Source: Deltaproteobacteria bacterium | Lineage (GTDB): Bacteria; Desulfobacterota_B; Binatia; Binatales; Binataceae | Direction of reading: 5' to 3' | DNA length: 6,208 nt | NCBI GenBank assembly: GCA_021827465.1 | Contig: JAKAVX010000173.1 | Coordinates: 1 to 6,208 of the forward strand | In this document: piece after piece, positions 1-5,552 of the stretch | Layout: the number at the start of each line of letters is the position of its first letter | Position numbering within the stretch: position 1 is the stretch's first letter | Position numbers and translations under genes: made by a program | Notes under the pieces: model-generated | The model's database searches: none | What the model was told of the DNA's origin: nothing | Seen by the model: only the letters and a program-made list of their open reading frames with translations

Positions 1-79
1 ATTGTCAGCAAGAATCCATCGCTAAAGTCAGCGCCAGTGGATGCCAGCAAGGCGCCCGGTTGGCCGCCTTGGTCTGCGG

Positions 80-712
80 TTAGCCGGGAGCTGAGGCGGC
101 CTTTTCGACTTCGAACTTTGCGTAGCCGGGCGGCGTTGCGTCGAGATGCATCGGCAGCGACACCTCGCGCAGGACCGGCAACTTCTCGGTGACGGTGCCG
201 GATGCGGGCGCGTCCTTCGGCACGGTTATCACCGCGGTGCCGACGAAGCGCACCACCGTCGGAAGCATCTTGCCGGTTCCCGTGTAACGGGTATGGCGCG
301 TCTCGAAGATCGTATCTTCCTTGAACATCTTCGAGCCGGCGCGGATAAGGTAGCGATCATTGCCGAGCGGGCGCACCAGGACCGATTCGCTCATCACGTA
401 AATGTGGCCGGGTGTCGGCCGAAGCAGCATCGGGAAGAGCGGATTCACGCCGAGCCAGAACGGGATGAGGATTTTGCGTCCCGGCGCCCATCCGGGCAGC
501 CATACCTCGGCGACGCGATCGTTTTTTCCGAGCATGAATTCGCGGCCGTCGAATTCGCGCAGGATTTCGCGGCTGAGCTTGTCCTTGGGCGGCGTGCTGA
601 CTTCGCCCGCCGGGCCGAAATCCATCGCGGTCTTCGGCGAGCATCCCGAGACCATCACGCCCATCGCCACGGCAAGCGCGGCCGCGGCAACCGCTCTCCA
701 GCCGGATATCAT
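80..712 (-). CDS. Putative outer-membrane lipoprotein, paralogue A (unknown function)
   Basis: The product is 210 aa and I do not recognise the family. The N-terminus is a lipoprotein signal: W5 and R6, a hydrophobic run at residues 8-21, then the lipobox VSGC with the lipid-bearing Cys at 24. Ser25 follows it, which by the Lol rule favours outer-membrane sorting (inference). The mature part is soluble-looking, with a REFMLG motif at 57-62, PFWLG at 84-88, a LPTVV stretch at 150-154 and LPVLREVSLPM at 178-188. These match, in the same order, the protein encoded just upstream, so the two are tandem duplicates. The ATG at 712 was chosen because it sits directly before the signal peptide; the frame is open further upstream (to 964), but that stretch overlaps the neighbouring gene and is arginine-rich shadow sequence. 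The start overlaps the upstream stop as ATGA (709-712), which implies translational coupling. A weak GGGGG lies about 10 nt upstream. The stop is TAA at 80-82. Confidence 0.85.
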   Translation of the reverse strand: MISGWRAVAAAALAVAMGVMVSGCSPKTAMDFGPAGEVSTPPKDKLSREILREFDGREFMLGKNDRVAEVWLPGWAPGRKILIPFWLGVNPLFPMLLRPTPGHIYVMSESVLVRPLGNDRYLIRAGSKMFKEDTIFETRHTRYTGTGKMLPTVVRFVGTAVITVPKDAPASGTVTEKLPVLREVSLPMHLDATPPGYAKFEVEKAASAPG

Positions 713-1302
713 CCTGGAAATTCCCCCGACACGCGGTATCTCGCATAGCTCGGCGGCACCGGTCCACCGAGCGTCCACTTCATCGGCAGCGACACTTCGC
801 GCAGCACCGGCAGCTTGACCTCTTTGCCCGCGTACGGAAACGCGCGCATCCCGGTGAACTGGACGATGGTCGGCAGGATCTTGCCGCGGGTCAGATACTG
901 GGTTTTGGTCGTGACGAAGACTGCTTCCTTTTTTATGAGAGCGCTTCCGGCGGCAATTATCCACTGGCCGGGCTGATCGAGCGGCTTGATGAGCCGAGCC
1001 TCGCTGATAACGTAGTAATTACCTTCCTTGGGCTGCAACACGCCGGGCACCAGCACGTCGATTCCGAGCCAGAACGGAAGTCTGAGCCATCGGTCTCTGG
1101 GCCACTCGGGCGCGCGCACCATCGCAACCGCGGTGTTGTCTCCCAGCACGAAGGTCCTGCCGCGAAATTCGAGTTCGATCTGCTCGGGACTCGCGTACCT
1201 GGTGGGCTTTGTGTTCCTCGCGGGCGGCGCGGGAGAGCATCCGCTCATCGCGGCGGCGAGCGCGAGCATCGCCGCGCAAAGCAATTGCCGGCTTCGATTC
1301 AC
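709..1302 (-). CDS. Putative outer-membrane lipoprotein, paralogue B (unknown function)
   Basis: The product is 197 aa of unrecognised family. It starts with a short basic n-region (R3, R5), a hydrophobic core at 7-19 and a lipobox MSGC with Cys at 22 and Ser at 23. The Met at -3 is slightly off the usual Leu/Val. The mature domain carries RTFVLG at 49-54, PFWLG at 76-80, LPTIV at 143-147, LPVLREVSLPM at 164-174 and a PPSYARYRV tail at 183-191, all collinear with paralogue A. The start is GTG at 1302; the next internal Met (12) would remove the basic n-region and leave a poor signal peptide, so GTG is preferred. No clear Shine-Dalgarno is visible. The gene begins only 3 nt after the stop of the LLM oxidoreductase, so it probably depends on coupled translation or reinitiation. 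The stop TGA overlaps the ATG of paralogue A. Confidence 0.85.
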   Translation of the reverse strand: MNRSRQLLCAAMLALAAAMSGCSPAPPARNTKPTRYASPEQIELEFRGRTFVLGDNTAVAMVRAPEWPRDRWLRLPFWLGIDVLVPGVLQPKEGNYYVISEARLIKPLDQPGQWIIAAGSALIKKEAVFVTTKTQYLTRGKILPTIVQFTGMRAFPYAGKEVKLPVLREVSLPMKWTLGGPVPPSYARYRVSGEFPG

Positions 1303-1305
1303 TCG

Positions 1306-2256
1306 CTACGATGGCCGCAGAAAGTGCGAGGCCACCTCGCGTCCCACCAGTTCCACTTGCGAAGCCCAATCCTCGGGACCCGCCACCGGCCACAGCACGA
1401 ACTTGTCGAGTCCGCGATCGATATATCCGGTGAGCCGCCTTAAGATGTCGTCGGCCGATCCGAACACCGCGCGTTCGAGAAATTGTTCGGCGCCGCGCCC
1501 GAGCGCCTTCAGCAGCGGTTCCATCGCGCCAAGCGCACTCTCGCGCGAGCCCGCGATTCGGCACAGCACGATCAGGCCCGATTCGATACGGCCGTTGGCG
1601 CGTCCGCACTCGGCGGCGTAGGTCCTTATCGCGCGCATGCTGCGCGCGAACTCGTCCGGCGTCTGGAACGAGGCGAAGAAACCGTCGCCCATCCGGGCGG
1701 TGCGCCTCAGCGCGGCCTCCGAGCGTCCGCCCACCCAGATGTCCATCGTGCCGAAATCGTTGTTCGGCCGCGGCGCGGGACGCGGCTCGATCGTCACGTT
1801 GTCGAAGTTGAAGAATTTGCCGTGAAAGCTCGCGTTCTTCTCGCGCCACACGGTGCGCAGGATCCGGATTCCCTCCTCGAGGCGCCGGCCGCGTCCTTCG
1901 GCCGGAATTCCGCAGGCGGCGTAATCCGCGAGGTTCGCGCCGGTTCCGACCGCCATCACCATCCTTCCGCCCGACAGGTAATCGAGCGAGGCGAAAGCTT
2001 TGGCGGTGAGAAGCGGATGGCGCAGGTTGAGCAGAAGCACGCTTGGGCCGAGCTTCATGCGCGAGGTGCGCGAGGCGAGCAGCGCGAGCGTTGCGACCAC
2101 GTCGAGCTCGGGGAACGGCGCGAGCAGGTGATCGGAGAGCCAGAACGAATCGATTCCCCAATGCTCGGCGCGCTCGGCCACGTGCGCTATCGTCTCGGCG
2201 CTCGGCATCCCGAGCCGCCATAATCCGAAGCCGACTCCTACTTTGACCTGTTTCAT
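1306..2256 (-). CDS. LLM-class flavin/F420-dependent oxidoreductase
   Basis: This 316-aa protein belongs to the luciferase-like monooxygenase superfamily, which forms TIM barrels using FMN or F420. Visible signatures are the early WLSDH segment at 39-43, the block around LRHPLLTAKAFASLDYLSGG at 78-97 followed by GRMVMAVGTG at 97-106, RLEEGIRILRTVWRE at 125-139, and the WVGGRSEAALRRTARMGDG stretch at 174-192. These are typical of the group often annotated as F420-dependent (TIGR03619-like), but the sequence alone does not settle F420 versus FMN, and the substrate is unknown. The length is normal for the family. The ATG at 2256 fits the usual start of strand beta-1 (VKVGVGF); no good Shine-Dalgarno precedes it. 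It heads a minus-strand operon with the two lipoprotein genes. Family confidence is high; cofactor and role are inference. Confidence 0.93.
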   Translation of the reverse strand: MKQVKVGVGFGLWRLGMPSAETIAHVAERAEHWGIDSFWLSDHLLAPFPELDVVATLALLASRTSRMKLGPSVLLLNLRHPLLTAKAFASLDYLSGGRMVMAVGTGANLADYAACGIPAEGRGRRLEEGIRILRTVWREKNASFHGKFFNFDNVTIEPRPAPRPNNDFGTMDIWVGGRSEAALRRTARMGDGFFASFQTPDEFARSMRAIRTYAAECGRANGRIESGLIVLCRIAGSRESALGAMEPLLKALGRGAEQFLERAVFGSADDILRRLTGYIDRGLDKFVLWPVAGPEDWASQVELVGREVASHFLRPS

Positions 2257-2314
2257 GACGTCACTTTTGCGGTTTGCCTACCCTATGCGCCGATACTAGC
2301 ATGAGGTTCCTTAG
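2257..2314. promoter_or_regulatory. Divergent intergenic region, likely back-to-back promoters
   Basis: This 58-bp gap separates the outward-facing LLM operon (minus) and the MBL hydrolase gene (plus), so promoters for both must lie here or inside the flanking genes. It is less GC-rich than its surroundings. On the plus strand GATACT (2292-2297) could be a -10 element, with TTGCGG (2267-2272) 19 nt upstream as a weak -35. I see no convincing minus-strand hexamers. An 8-bp perfect palindrome TGACGTCA (2256-2263) overlaps the LLM start codon; it could be an operator half-site but is short enough to be chance. Confidence 0.35.
2303..2306 (+). promoter_or_regulatory. Shine-Dalgarno for the MBL hydrolase
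   Basis: GAGG lies 8 nt before the ATG at 2315 and supports that start. An ATG at 2301 precedes it but opens only a five-codon frame that ends across the real start codon. Confidence 0.6.
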
Positions 2315-3088
2315 ATGAACGCCTATAGTCGTGCCGATGGGCATCCGGTCGCTGTAACCGTACTTGGCAGCGCAGACGCGTTTGCAAGCGGCGGCCGCGC
2401 GCAGGCGGGATGTTTGGTCCAAAGCGGTGGAAAGAATTTCATGCTCGAGGCGGGCCCCAATCTTCTCGGCGCGCTCAAAAAGATTGGCGTTTCGCCAGCG
2501 GCGCTTGACTACATAATAATCAGTCATCTGCACGGCGATCATTTCGCCGGCCTGCCTTTCCTGATTCTCGAATACATGTATGAGAGCCCGCTTCGAAAGA
2601 CGGTCGTGATCGCGGGACCGCCGAAGCTCGAGCAGCGCACGTGGACCCTGACGCGCGCGATGTTTCCGCGTATCGACGTCGAAACCGCTCGGCGCAGGAT
2701 AAAGTTCATGATGCTGGAGCCGGGCCAGCGGACGCGGCTCGGAAAAGTGGCTCGCGTCAGTGTAATCCGCAGTCCCCATACCAGTCCCGACATCTCGCTT
2801 TCGCTCAAGCTCGAAACCGGCGGCAAGACGATAGTGTTCTCGGGAGACACGGGCTGGAACGAGGATCTGGTCAAGTTCAGCGACGGCGCCGACCTGATGA
2901 TCTGCGAGTGCACGTACTACGAGTCGGATCACTTCCAGTTTCATATCAATTACCCGCAGCTCAAGGACAATCGCGCGCGCTTCCGGGTCGGGCGCATGCT
3001 ACTCACTCACCTCGGCAGCGAGGTGCTACGCCACGGCTCCGATATCGACATGGAGATGGCCTTCGACGGCATGAAGGTCGAAGTCTGA
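2315..3088 (+). CDS. MBL-fold metallohydrolase, RNase Z-like
   Basis: The product is a 257-aa metallo-beta-lactamase-fold hydrolase that binds two metal ions, usually zinc. The core signature HLHGDH is at 71-76 (H71, H73, D75, H76), followed by AGLP at 78-81 as in RNase Z and its relatives. Further probable ligands are H155 (SPHT), D178 (SGDTGW) and H232 (LTHLG) near the C-terminus. The opening VTVLGSADAF at 14-23 matches the beta-strand that starts RNase Z-type proteins. It is shorter than true tRNase Z (roughly 300 aa) and I see no inserted flexible arm for tRNA, so it is more likely a generic relative than the tRNA 3'-processing enzyme. The substrate is unknown. It has a GAGG site at good spacing. 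A 63-nt gap separates it from fabI on the same strand. Confidence 0.9.
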   Translation: MNAYSRADGHPVAVTVLGSADAFASGGRAQAGCLVQSGGKNFMLEAGPNLLGALKKIGVSPAALDYIIISHLHGDHFAGLPFLILEYMYESPLRKTVVIAGPPKLEQRTWTLTRAMFPRIDVETARRRIKFMMLEPGQRTRLGKVARVSVIRSPHTSPDISLSLKLETGGKTIVFSGDTGWNEDLVKFSDGADLMICECTYYESDHFQFHINYPQLKDNRARFRVGRMLLTHLGSEVLRHGSDIDMEMAFDGMKVEV

Positions 3089-3151
3089 GCCCGCGCGCAA
3101 CGCGCTGCGCTCCGCTACCGCGACGCGCAACATCCAAGTAAAACAAGGACG

Positions 3152-3925
3152 ATGGGTATTGCAGACGGCAGGCGTGCGCTGGTCATCGGCGTCGCCAATG
3201 AAAAAAGTCTCGCCTGGGCTATCACCCGGGAACTGAGGGCGCAGGGCGCGGAAGTCGCGCTCACCTACCAGGGCGCGGTGCTCGAGAAGCGCGTGCGGCC
3301 GCTCGCCGAACAGGTCGGCGCGACCGTGGTCGGCGAGCTCGACGTCACCCGCGACGATCAGATCGAAGCTGTCTTCGCGAAGCTCAGGGAGATGTGGGGC
3401 GGGCTAGACATGATGGTCCACGCGGTCGCGTTCGCCGAGCGCGAGGATCTCCGCGAGCGCTTTCTCACCGTGAGCCGGGAGGGCTTTTCGCGCTCGCTCG
3501 AAATCAGCGCCTATTCGCTGGTCGCGCTCGCCCGCGGCGCCGAGCCCCTGATGAAGGCGCGCGGCGGCGGTTCGATCCTGGCGCTCAGCTACCTGGGCGC
3601 GGTGCGCGCGGTGCCGAATTACAACGTGATGGGAGTGGCGAAGGCCGCGCTCGAGGCGTGCGTGCGTTATCTCGCGCTGGACCTGGGCCCGTCCAACATC
3701 CGCGTCAACGCGATCAGCGCGGGGCCGGCGCGCACGCTCTCCTCCTCGGCGATTCGCGACTACTACACGATGGCGCACGAGGTCGAACAGCGCGCGCCGC
3801 TTAAGCGCGCGATGGAGACCGAAGAGGTGGGCAGGATGGCGGCGGCGATGCTGAGCAATCTTGCAAGCGGCGTCACCGGGCAGACCGTGTACGTGGACGT
3901 CGGTTACAGCATCGTCGGGTTCTGA
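3152..3925 (+). CDS. fabI: Enoyl-[acyl-carrier-protein] reductase (NADH), FabI type
   Basis: FabI reduces trans-2-enoyl-ACP to acyl-ACP in the last step of each cycle of type II fatty acid synthesis in the cytoplasm. The 257-aa protein is a short-chain dehydrogenase/reductase of typical FabI length. It has the nucleotide-binding opening ALVIGVANEKSLAW at 9-22, the conserved LTYQG at 37-41, the HAVAFA loop at 90-95, and the diagnostic catalytic pair: Y147 in SYLGA, then Y157 with K164 (Tyr-x6-Lys in NYNVMGVAK). The AGPARTLSSS segment at 190-199 covers the substrate-binding loop, and the C-terminus DVGYSIVGF is FabI-like. The ATG at 3152 gives the expected N-terminus; AAGGA (3145-3149) lies only 2 nt upstream, which is closer than ideal. 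The residue equal to E. coli Gly93 is Ala93 and the one equal to Phe203 is Tyr204. A hairpin follows the stop directly. Confidence 0.97.
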   Translation: MGIADGRRALVIGVANEKSLAWAITRELRAQGAEVALTYQGAVLEKRVRPLAEQVGATVVGELDVTRDDQIEAVFAKLREMWGGLDMMVHAVAFAEREDLRERFLTVSREGFSRSLEISAYSLVALARGAEPLMKARGGGSILALSYLGAVRAVPNYNVMGVAKAALEACVRYLALDLGPSNIRVNAISAGPARTLSSSAIRDYYTMAHEVEQRAPLKRAMETEEVGRMAAAMLSNLASGVTGQTVYVDVGYSIVGF

Positions 3926-3951
3926 CGCGGCCTTGGGTTCCCCAAACCGCG
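3926..3951 (+). terminator. Strong hairpin directly after fabI, without a T-tract
   Basis: An inverted repeat begins at the first base after the fabI stop. Arm one is CGCGG (3926-3930) plus TTGGG (3933-3937), the loop is TTC, and arm two is CCCAA (3941-3945) plus CCGCG (3947-3951). This gives ten base pairs with a CC/A internal mismatch. The following bases (GCTCATCAAC) are not a U-tract, so this is not a canonical intrinsic terminator. It could be a weak terminator, an mRNA 3'-stabilising hairpin, or an element that lowers read-through into gloB. Confidence 0.45.
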
Positions 3952-3970
3952 CTCATCAACCGCGCACGCG

Positions 3971-3976
3971 GGGAGG
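3971..3976 (+). promoter_or_regulatory. Shine-Dalgarno for gloB
   Basis: GGGAGG sits 6 nt before the ATG at 3983. It is among the strongest ribosome binding sites in the window and fixes the gloB start. Confidence 0.8.
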
Positions 3977-3982
3977 TTCGCG

Positions 3983-4759
3983 ATGGGCATTCATATTGTT
4001 GCGCAGCTTGCCGACAATTTCGCCTACCTGGTTTCCGACGACGCCTCGCGCGAGTGCGCGGTGGTGGACTGCGCCGAGGCCGACAAGGTGCTCGCGGAGA
4101 CGAAGCGGCTCAGCCTTTCGCTGGTGGCCGTGCTCACCACTCACTGGCATCCCGACCATAGCGGCGGCAACGAGGACATCGTGCGCCTGATTCCGAATCT
4201 CCGCGTTTACGGCGCGCGCGCCGAGGGCGGACGGATTCCCGCACTCACCGATCCGGTCAGTGACGGCGACCGGATACGTATCGGCTCGCTCGAGGCGCAG
4301 GTGATCGGCATCCCCGCGCATACCAACGGCCACGTGGCGTATCACTTCGCAAGCCTTGGCGCGGTCTTCACCGGCGACACGTTGTTCGTTGGCGGATGCG
4401 GCCGGGTGTTCGAAGGCGGCGCGGCCACGATGGTCGAATCGCTCGGCAAGCTTGCGGCGCTGCCCGACCAGACGCAGATCTATTGCGGGCACGAGTACAC
4501 GGAAAAGAACCTGCGCTTCGCGCTCACGCTCGAGCCCGCCAACGCCGCTCTCAAGGCCAAGTACGAGAAGGTCAGTGCGCTTCGCGCGCAGGGCAAGTGG
4601 ACGGTGCCTTCCACGATCGGCGAGGAAAAGCTGACCAACCCGTTTCTCAGGACCGCAAGCCCCGAGCTTGTCGCGACGCTAAGGAAGCAGGACCCGGCGC
4701 TCGGCTCGAGCGCGGTTGCGATCTTCGCCCGCGCCCGCGAACTGAAGGATCGTTTCTAG
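3983..4759 (+). CDS. gloB: Hydroxyacylglutathione hydrolase (glyoxalase II)
   Basis: Glyoxalase II hydrolyses S-D-lactoylglutathione to D-lactate and glutathione, the second step of methylglyoxal detoxification. The 258-aa protein has the usual two-part layout. The MBL-fold domain has THWHPDH at 53-59 (H54, H56, D58, H59), H113 in PAHTNGH, D132 in FTGDTLF, and H170 in CGHEYT, giving the full dinuclear metal set. The glyoxalase-II-specific GCGRVFEG at 138-145 follows GDTLF, and the helical C-terminal domain includes NPFLR at 219-223, where the family places glutathione-contacting basic residues. E. coli GloB is similar in length. It follows fabI by 57 nt with its own strong ribosome binding site. 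Close MBL relatives that use other thiols exist, so glutathione as the thiol is an inference from the motifs. The coding sequence appears intact up to its TAG. Confidence 0.92.
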   Translation: MGIHIVAQLADNFAYLVSDDASRECAVVDCAEADKVLAETKRLSLSLVAVLTTHWHPDHSGGNEDIVRLIPNLRVYGARAEGGRIPALTDPVSDGDRIRIGSLEAQVIGIPAHTNGHVAYHFASLGAVFTGDTLFVGGCGRVFEGGAATMVESLGKLAALPDQTQIYCGHEYTEKNLRFALTLEPANAALKAKYEKVSALRAQGKWTVPSTIGEEKLTNPFLRTASPELVATLRKQDPALGSSAVAIFARARELKDRF

Positions 4760-4761
4760 CT

Positions 4762-5084
4762 CGCGCGCCGGCGCCAGGCGTGAAGTCGCCGGCGCTATGG
4801 GGCAACCGGGCGTATCTCGACGCACTTTTCGGTCCGAACGCGAGCGTCGCGGCGGAGCGCAGGAACTTTGTCTTCCGCTACAAGTCGCCGCACCATTGGA
4901 TCGAGATCTTCCGCAGCTACTACGGTCCGATTGTAAAGGCGCGTTCGCGGCGATAGACCCGGAGGCTCGCGAGGCGCTTGAGGCCGATCTCTACGCTTTG
5001 CTGGACAAATTCAACGTCGCCGAGGACGGCACGCTGGTCATCCCCGGTGAATATCTCGAAGTGGTCATCACAAAAAGGAGCTGA
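4762..5084 (+). pseudogene. C-terminal remnant of a class I SAM-dependent methyltransferase, frameshifted
   Basis: Joining two reading frames rebuilds a 106-residue segment: codons from 4762 to 4938 (through PALWGNRAYLDALFG and FRYKSPHHWIEIFRSYYGP to the Lys codon 4936-4938), then codons from 4941 to the TGA at 5082-5084 (AFAAIDPEAREALEADL through GEYLEVVITKRS). This matches, from memory, the C-terminal tail of the SAM methyltransferases that end in a YYGPT-KAFAAL and then a PSEYLEVVITK-like pattern. The frame change corresponds to two extra bases (GC, 4939-4940) in a GCGCG run. The Rossmann domain with the SAM-binding GxGxG motif is missing: the homology starts within a few bases of the gloB stop, leaving no room for it. 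No ribosome binding site or plausible start precedes the fragment. I read it as a decayed, 5'-deleted gene. The frameshift alone might be a sequencing error, but the missing domain would not be. Confidence 0.75.
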
Positions 5085-5114
5085 TCCGTGCGCACGCGGC
5101 GGCGGCCGCTGAAA

Positions 5115-5531
5115 CTAGATCGGTTTGATTACCGCGAGCGCGAGAATTCCCAGCAGGAGCGCGCTTATCAGCCCGTGGATCATGCGGAACTCGCTTCGCG
5201 TGACGGCCGAGGGATTTTCCTCGAGCGCGACGATCCTGCGATGCAGCCGGACATGTACCAGCAGCATCATGAAGACCAAGACCAGCTTCGCGTCGAACCA
5301 ATGCTCGTGGAGTACTGCGGGCCTCGAGATCATGAGCAGGATTCCGAACACGATCGCGATCGTGCCGCCGACGTTGGATCCGCCAAAGAACAGCCGGCTC
5401 GCTATCAGGATGAAGCGCTCCTTGGCCATCCCGACCTCGTCCGACACCATCGCGAGGAGGCTCGAGATGAGAAGCAGGCTTCCGACCCAGAAGACCACGC
5501 CAAACAGGTGAAGGACGAGTAACCAGCCCAA
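5115..5531 (-). CDS. HemJ/CopD-like four-helix integral membrane protein
   Basis: The product is 138 aa, almost all membrane, with predicted helices near residues 2-27, 52-69, 80-98 and 117-136. It resembles the CopD/HemJ-type superfamily. Shared traits are an N-terminal helix with H8 and W15, R46 before the second helix, a WFDAKLVLVFMMLLVHVRLH segment at 78-97 like the third helix of HemJ (K82, H93), and a C-terminal VIKPI like HemJ's KPF ending. HemJ is an oxygen-dependent protoporphyrinogen IX oxidase. However, the Asn-Glu-x-Pro motif usually present before the last helix of HemJ is absent (this region reads MIHGLISA), so haem biosynthesis is uncertain and I give no symbol. The start is TTG at 5531, supported by a strong Shine-Dalgarno. 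The gene lies 21 nt downstream of the MFS gene and is probably co-transcribed with it. Confidence 0.8.
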   Translation of the reverse strand: MGWLLVLHLFGVVFWVGSLLLISSLLAMVSDEVGMAKERFILIASRLFFGGSNVGGTIAIVFGILLMISRPAVLHEHWFDAKLVLVFMMLLVHVRLHRRIVALEENPSAVTRSEFRMIHGLISALLLGILALAVIKPI

Positions 5532-5536
5532 GAATG

Positions 5537-5543
5537 CCTCCTC
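5537..5543 (-). promoter_or_regulatory. Shine-Dalgarno supporting a TTG start
   Basis: On the minus strand GAGGAGG ends 5 nt before the TTG at 5531. The strength and spacing justify this rare start codon, which also places the first transmembrane helix at the expected distance from the N-terminus. It lies in the 21-nt gap after the MFS stop. Confidence 0.75.
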
Positions 5544-5552
5544 ACGTTCGCG

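Noticed and set aside
62..101. Inverted repeat GGCCGCCT (62-69) and AGGCGGCC (94-101) as a terminator of the lipoprotein operon
   Set aside because: The loop is 24 nt, one arm is inside the coding sequence, and no U-tract follows on the minus-strand transcript.
1019..2221. A 400-codon minus-strand frame, the longest in the window
   Set aside because: It is an out-of-frame reading of the LLM gene and lipoprotein B, dominated by Arg and Ala, with no domain signal.
1483..2223. A 246-codon plus-strand open frame, opposite the LLM oxidoreductase
   Set aside because: Its product is rich in Arg, Glu and His with no recognisable domain, as expected for the complement of a GC-rich gene. The minus-strand gene carries clear family motifs.
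2301..2318. Five-codon upstream frame starting at ATG 2301 and ending over the MBL hydrolase start
   Set aside because: It has no ribosome binding site of its own, and its first codons form the GAGG site of the real gene. A leader peptide is not supported.
3089..3151. GC-rich spacer between the MBL gene and fabI with a GCGCA/TGCGC stem and a repeated CGCGCAAC
   Set aside because: The stem is only 5 bp and the repeat is low-complexity; there is no T-tract and no second copy elsewhere that I could see.
3419..3436. FabI Ala93 (E. coli Gly93 position) as a triclosan/diazaborine resistance substitution
   Set aside because: Substitutions at Gly93 are known to reduce inhibitor binding in E. coli, but alanine is the natural residue here in sensitive FabI proteins such as that of S. 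aureus. No resistance can be inferred.
5085..5114. Convergent spacer with the palindromes GTGCGCAC and GCGGCCGC as a bidirectional terminator
   Set aside because: Both are 8-bp palindromes without a loop and without T-tracts on either side; such sites are common by chance at this GC content.
5088..5522. A plus-strand GTG frame of 144 codons preceded by AAAAAGGAG at 5071-5079 with 8-nt spacing
   Set aside because: The ribosome-binding-like site is tempting, but the frame lies wholly antisense to the HemJ/CopD-like gene and encodes a charged low-complexity product. The GGAG falls in the last codons of the methyltransferase remnant and is probably coincidence.
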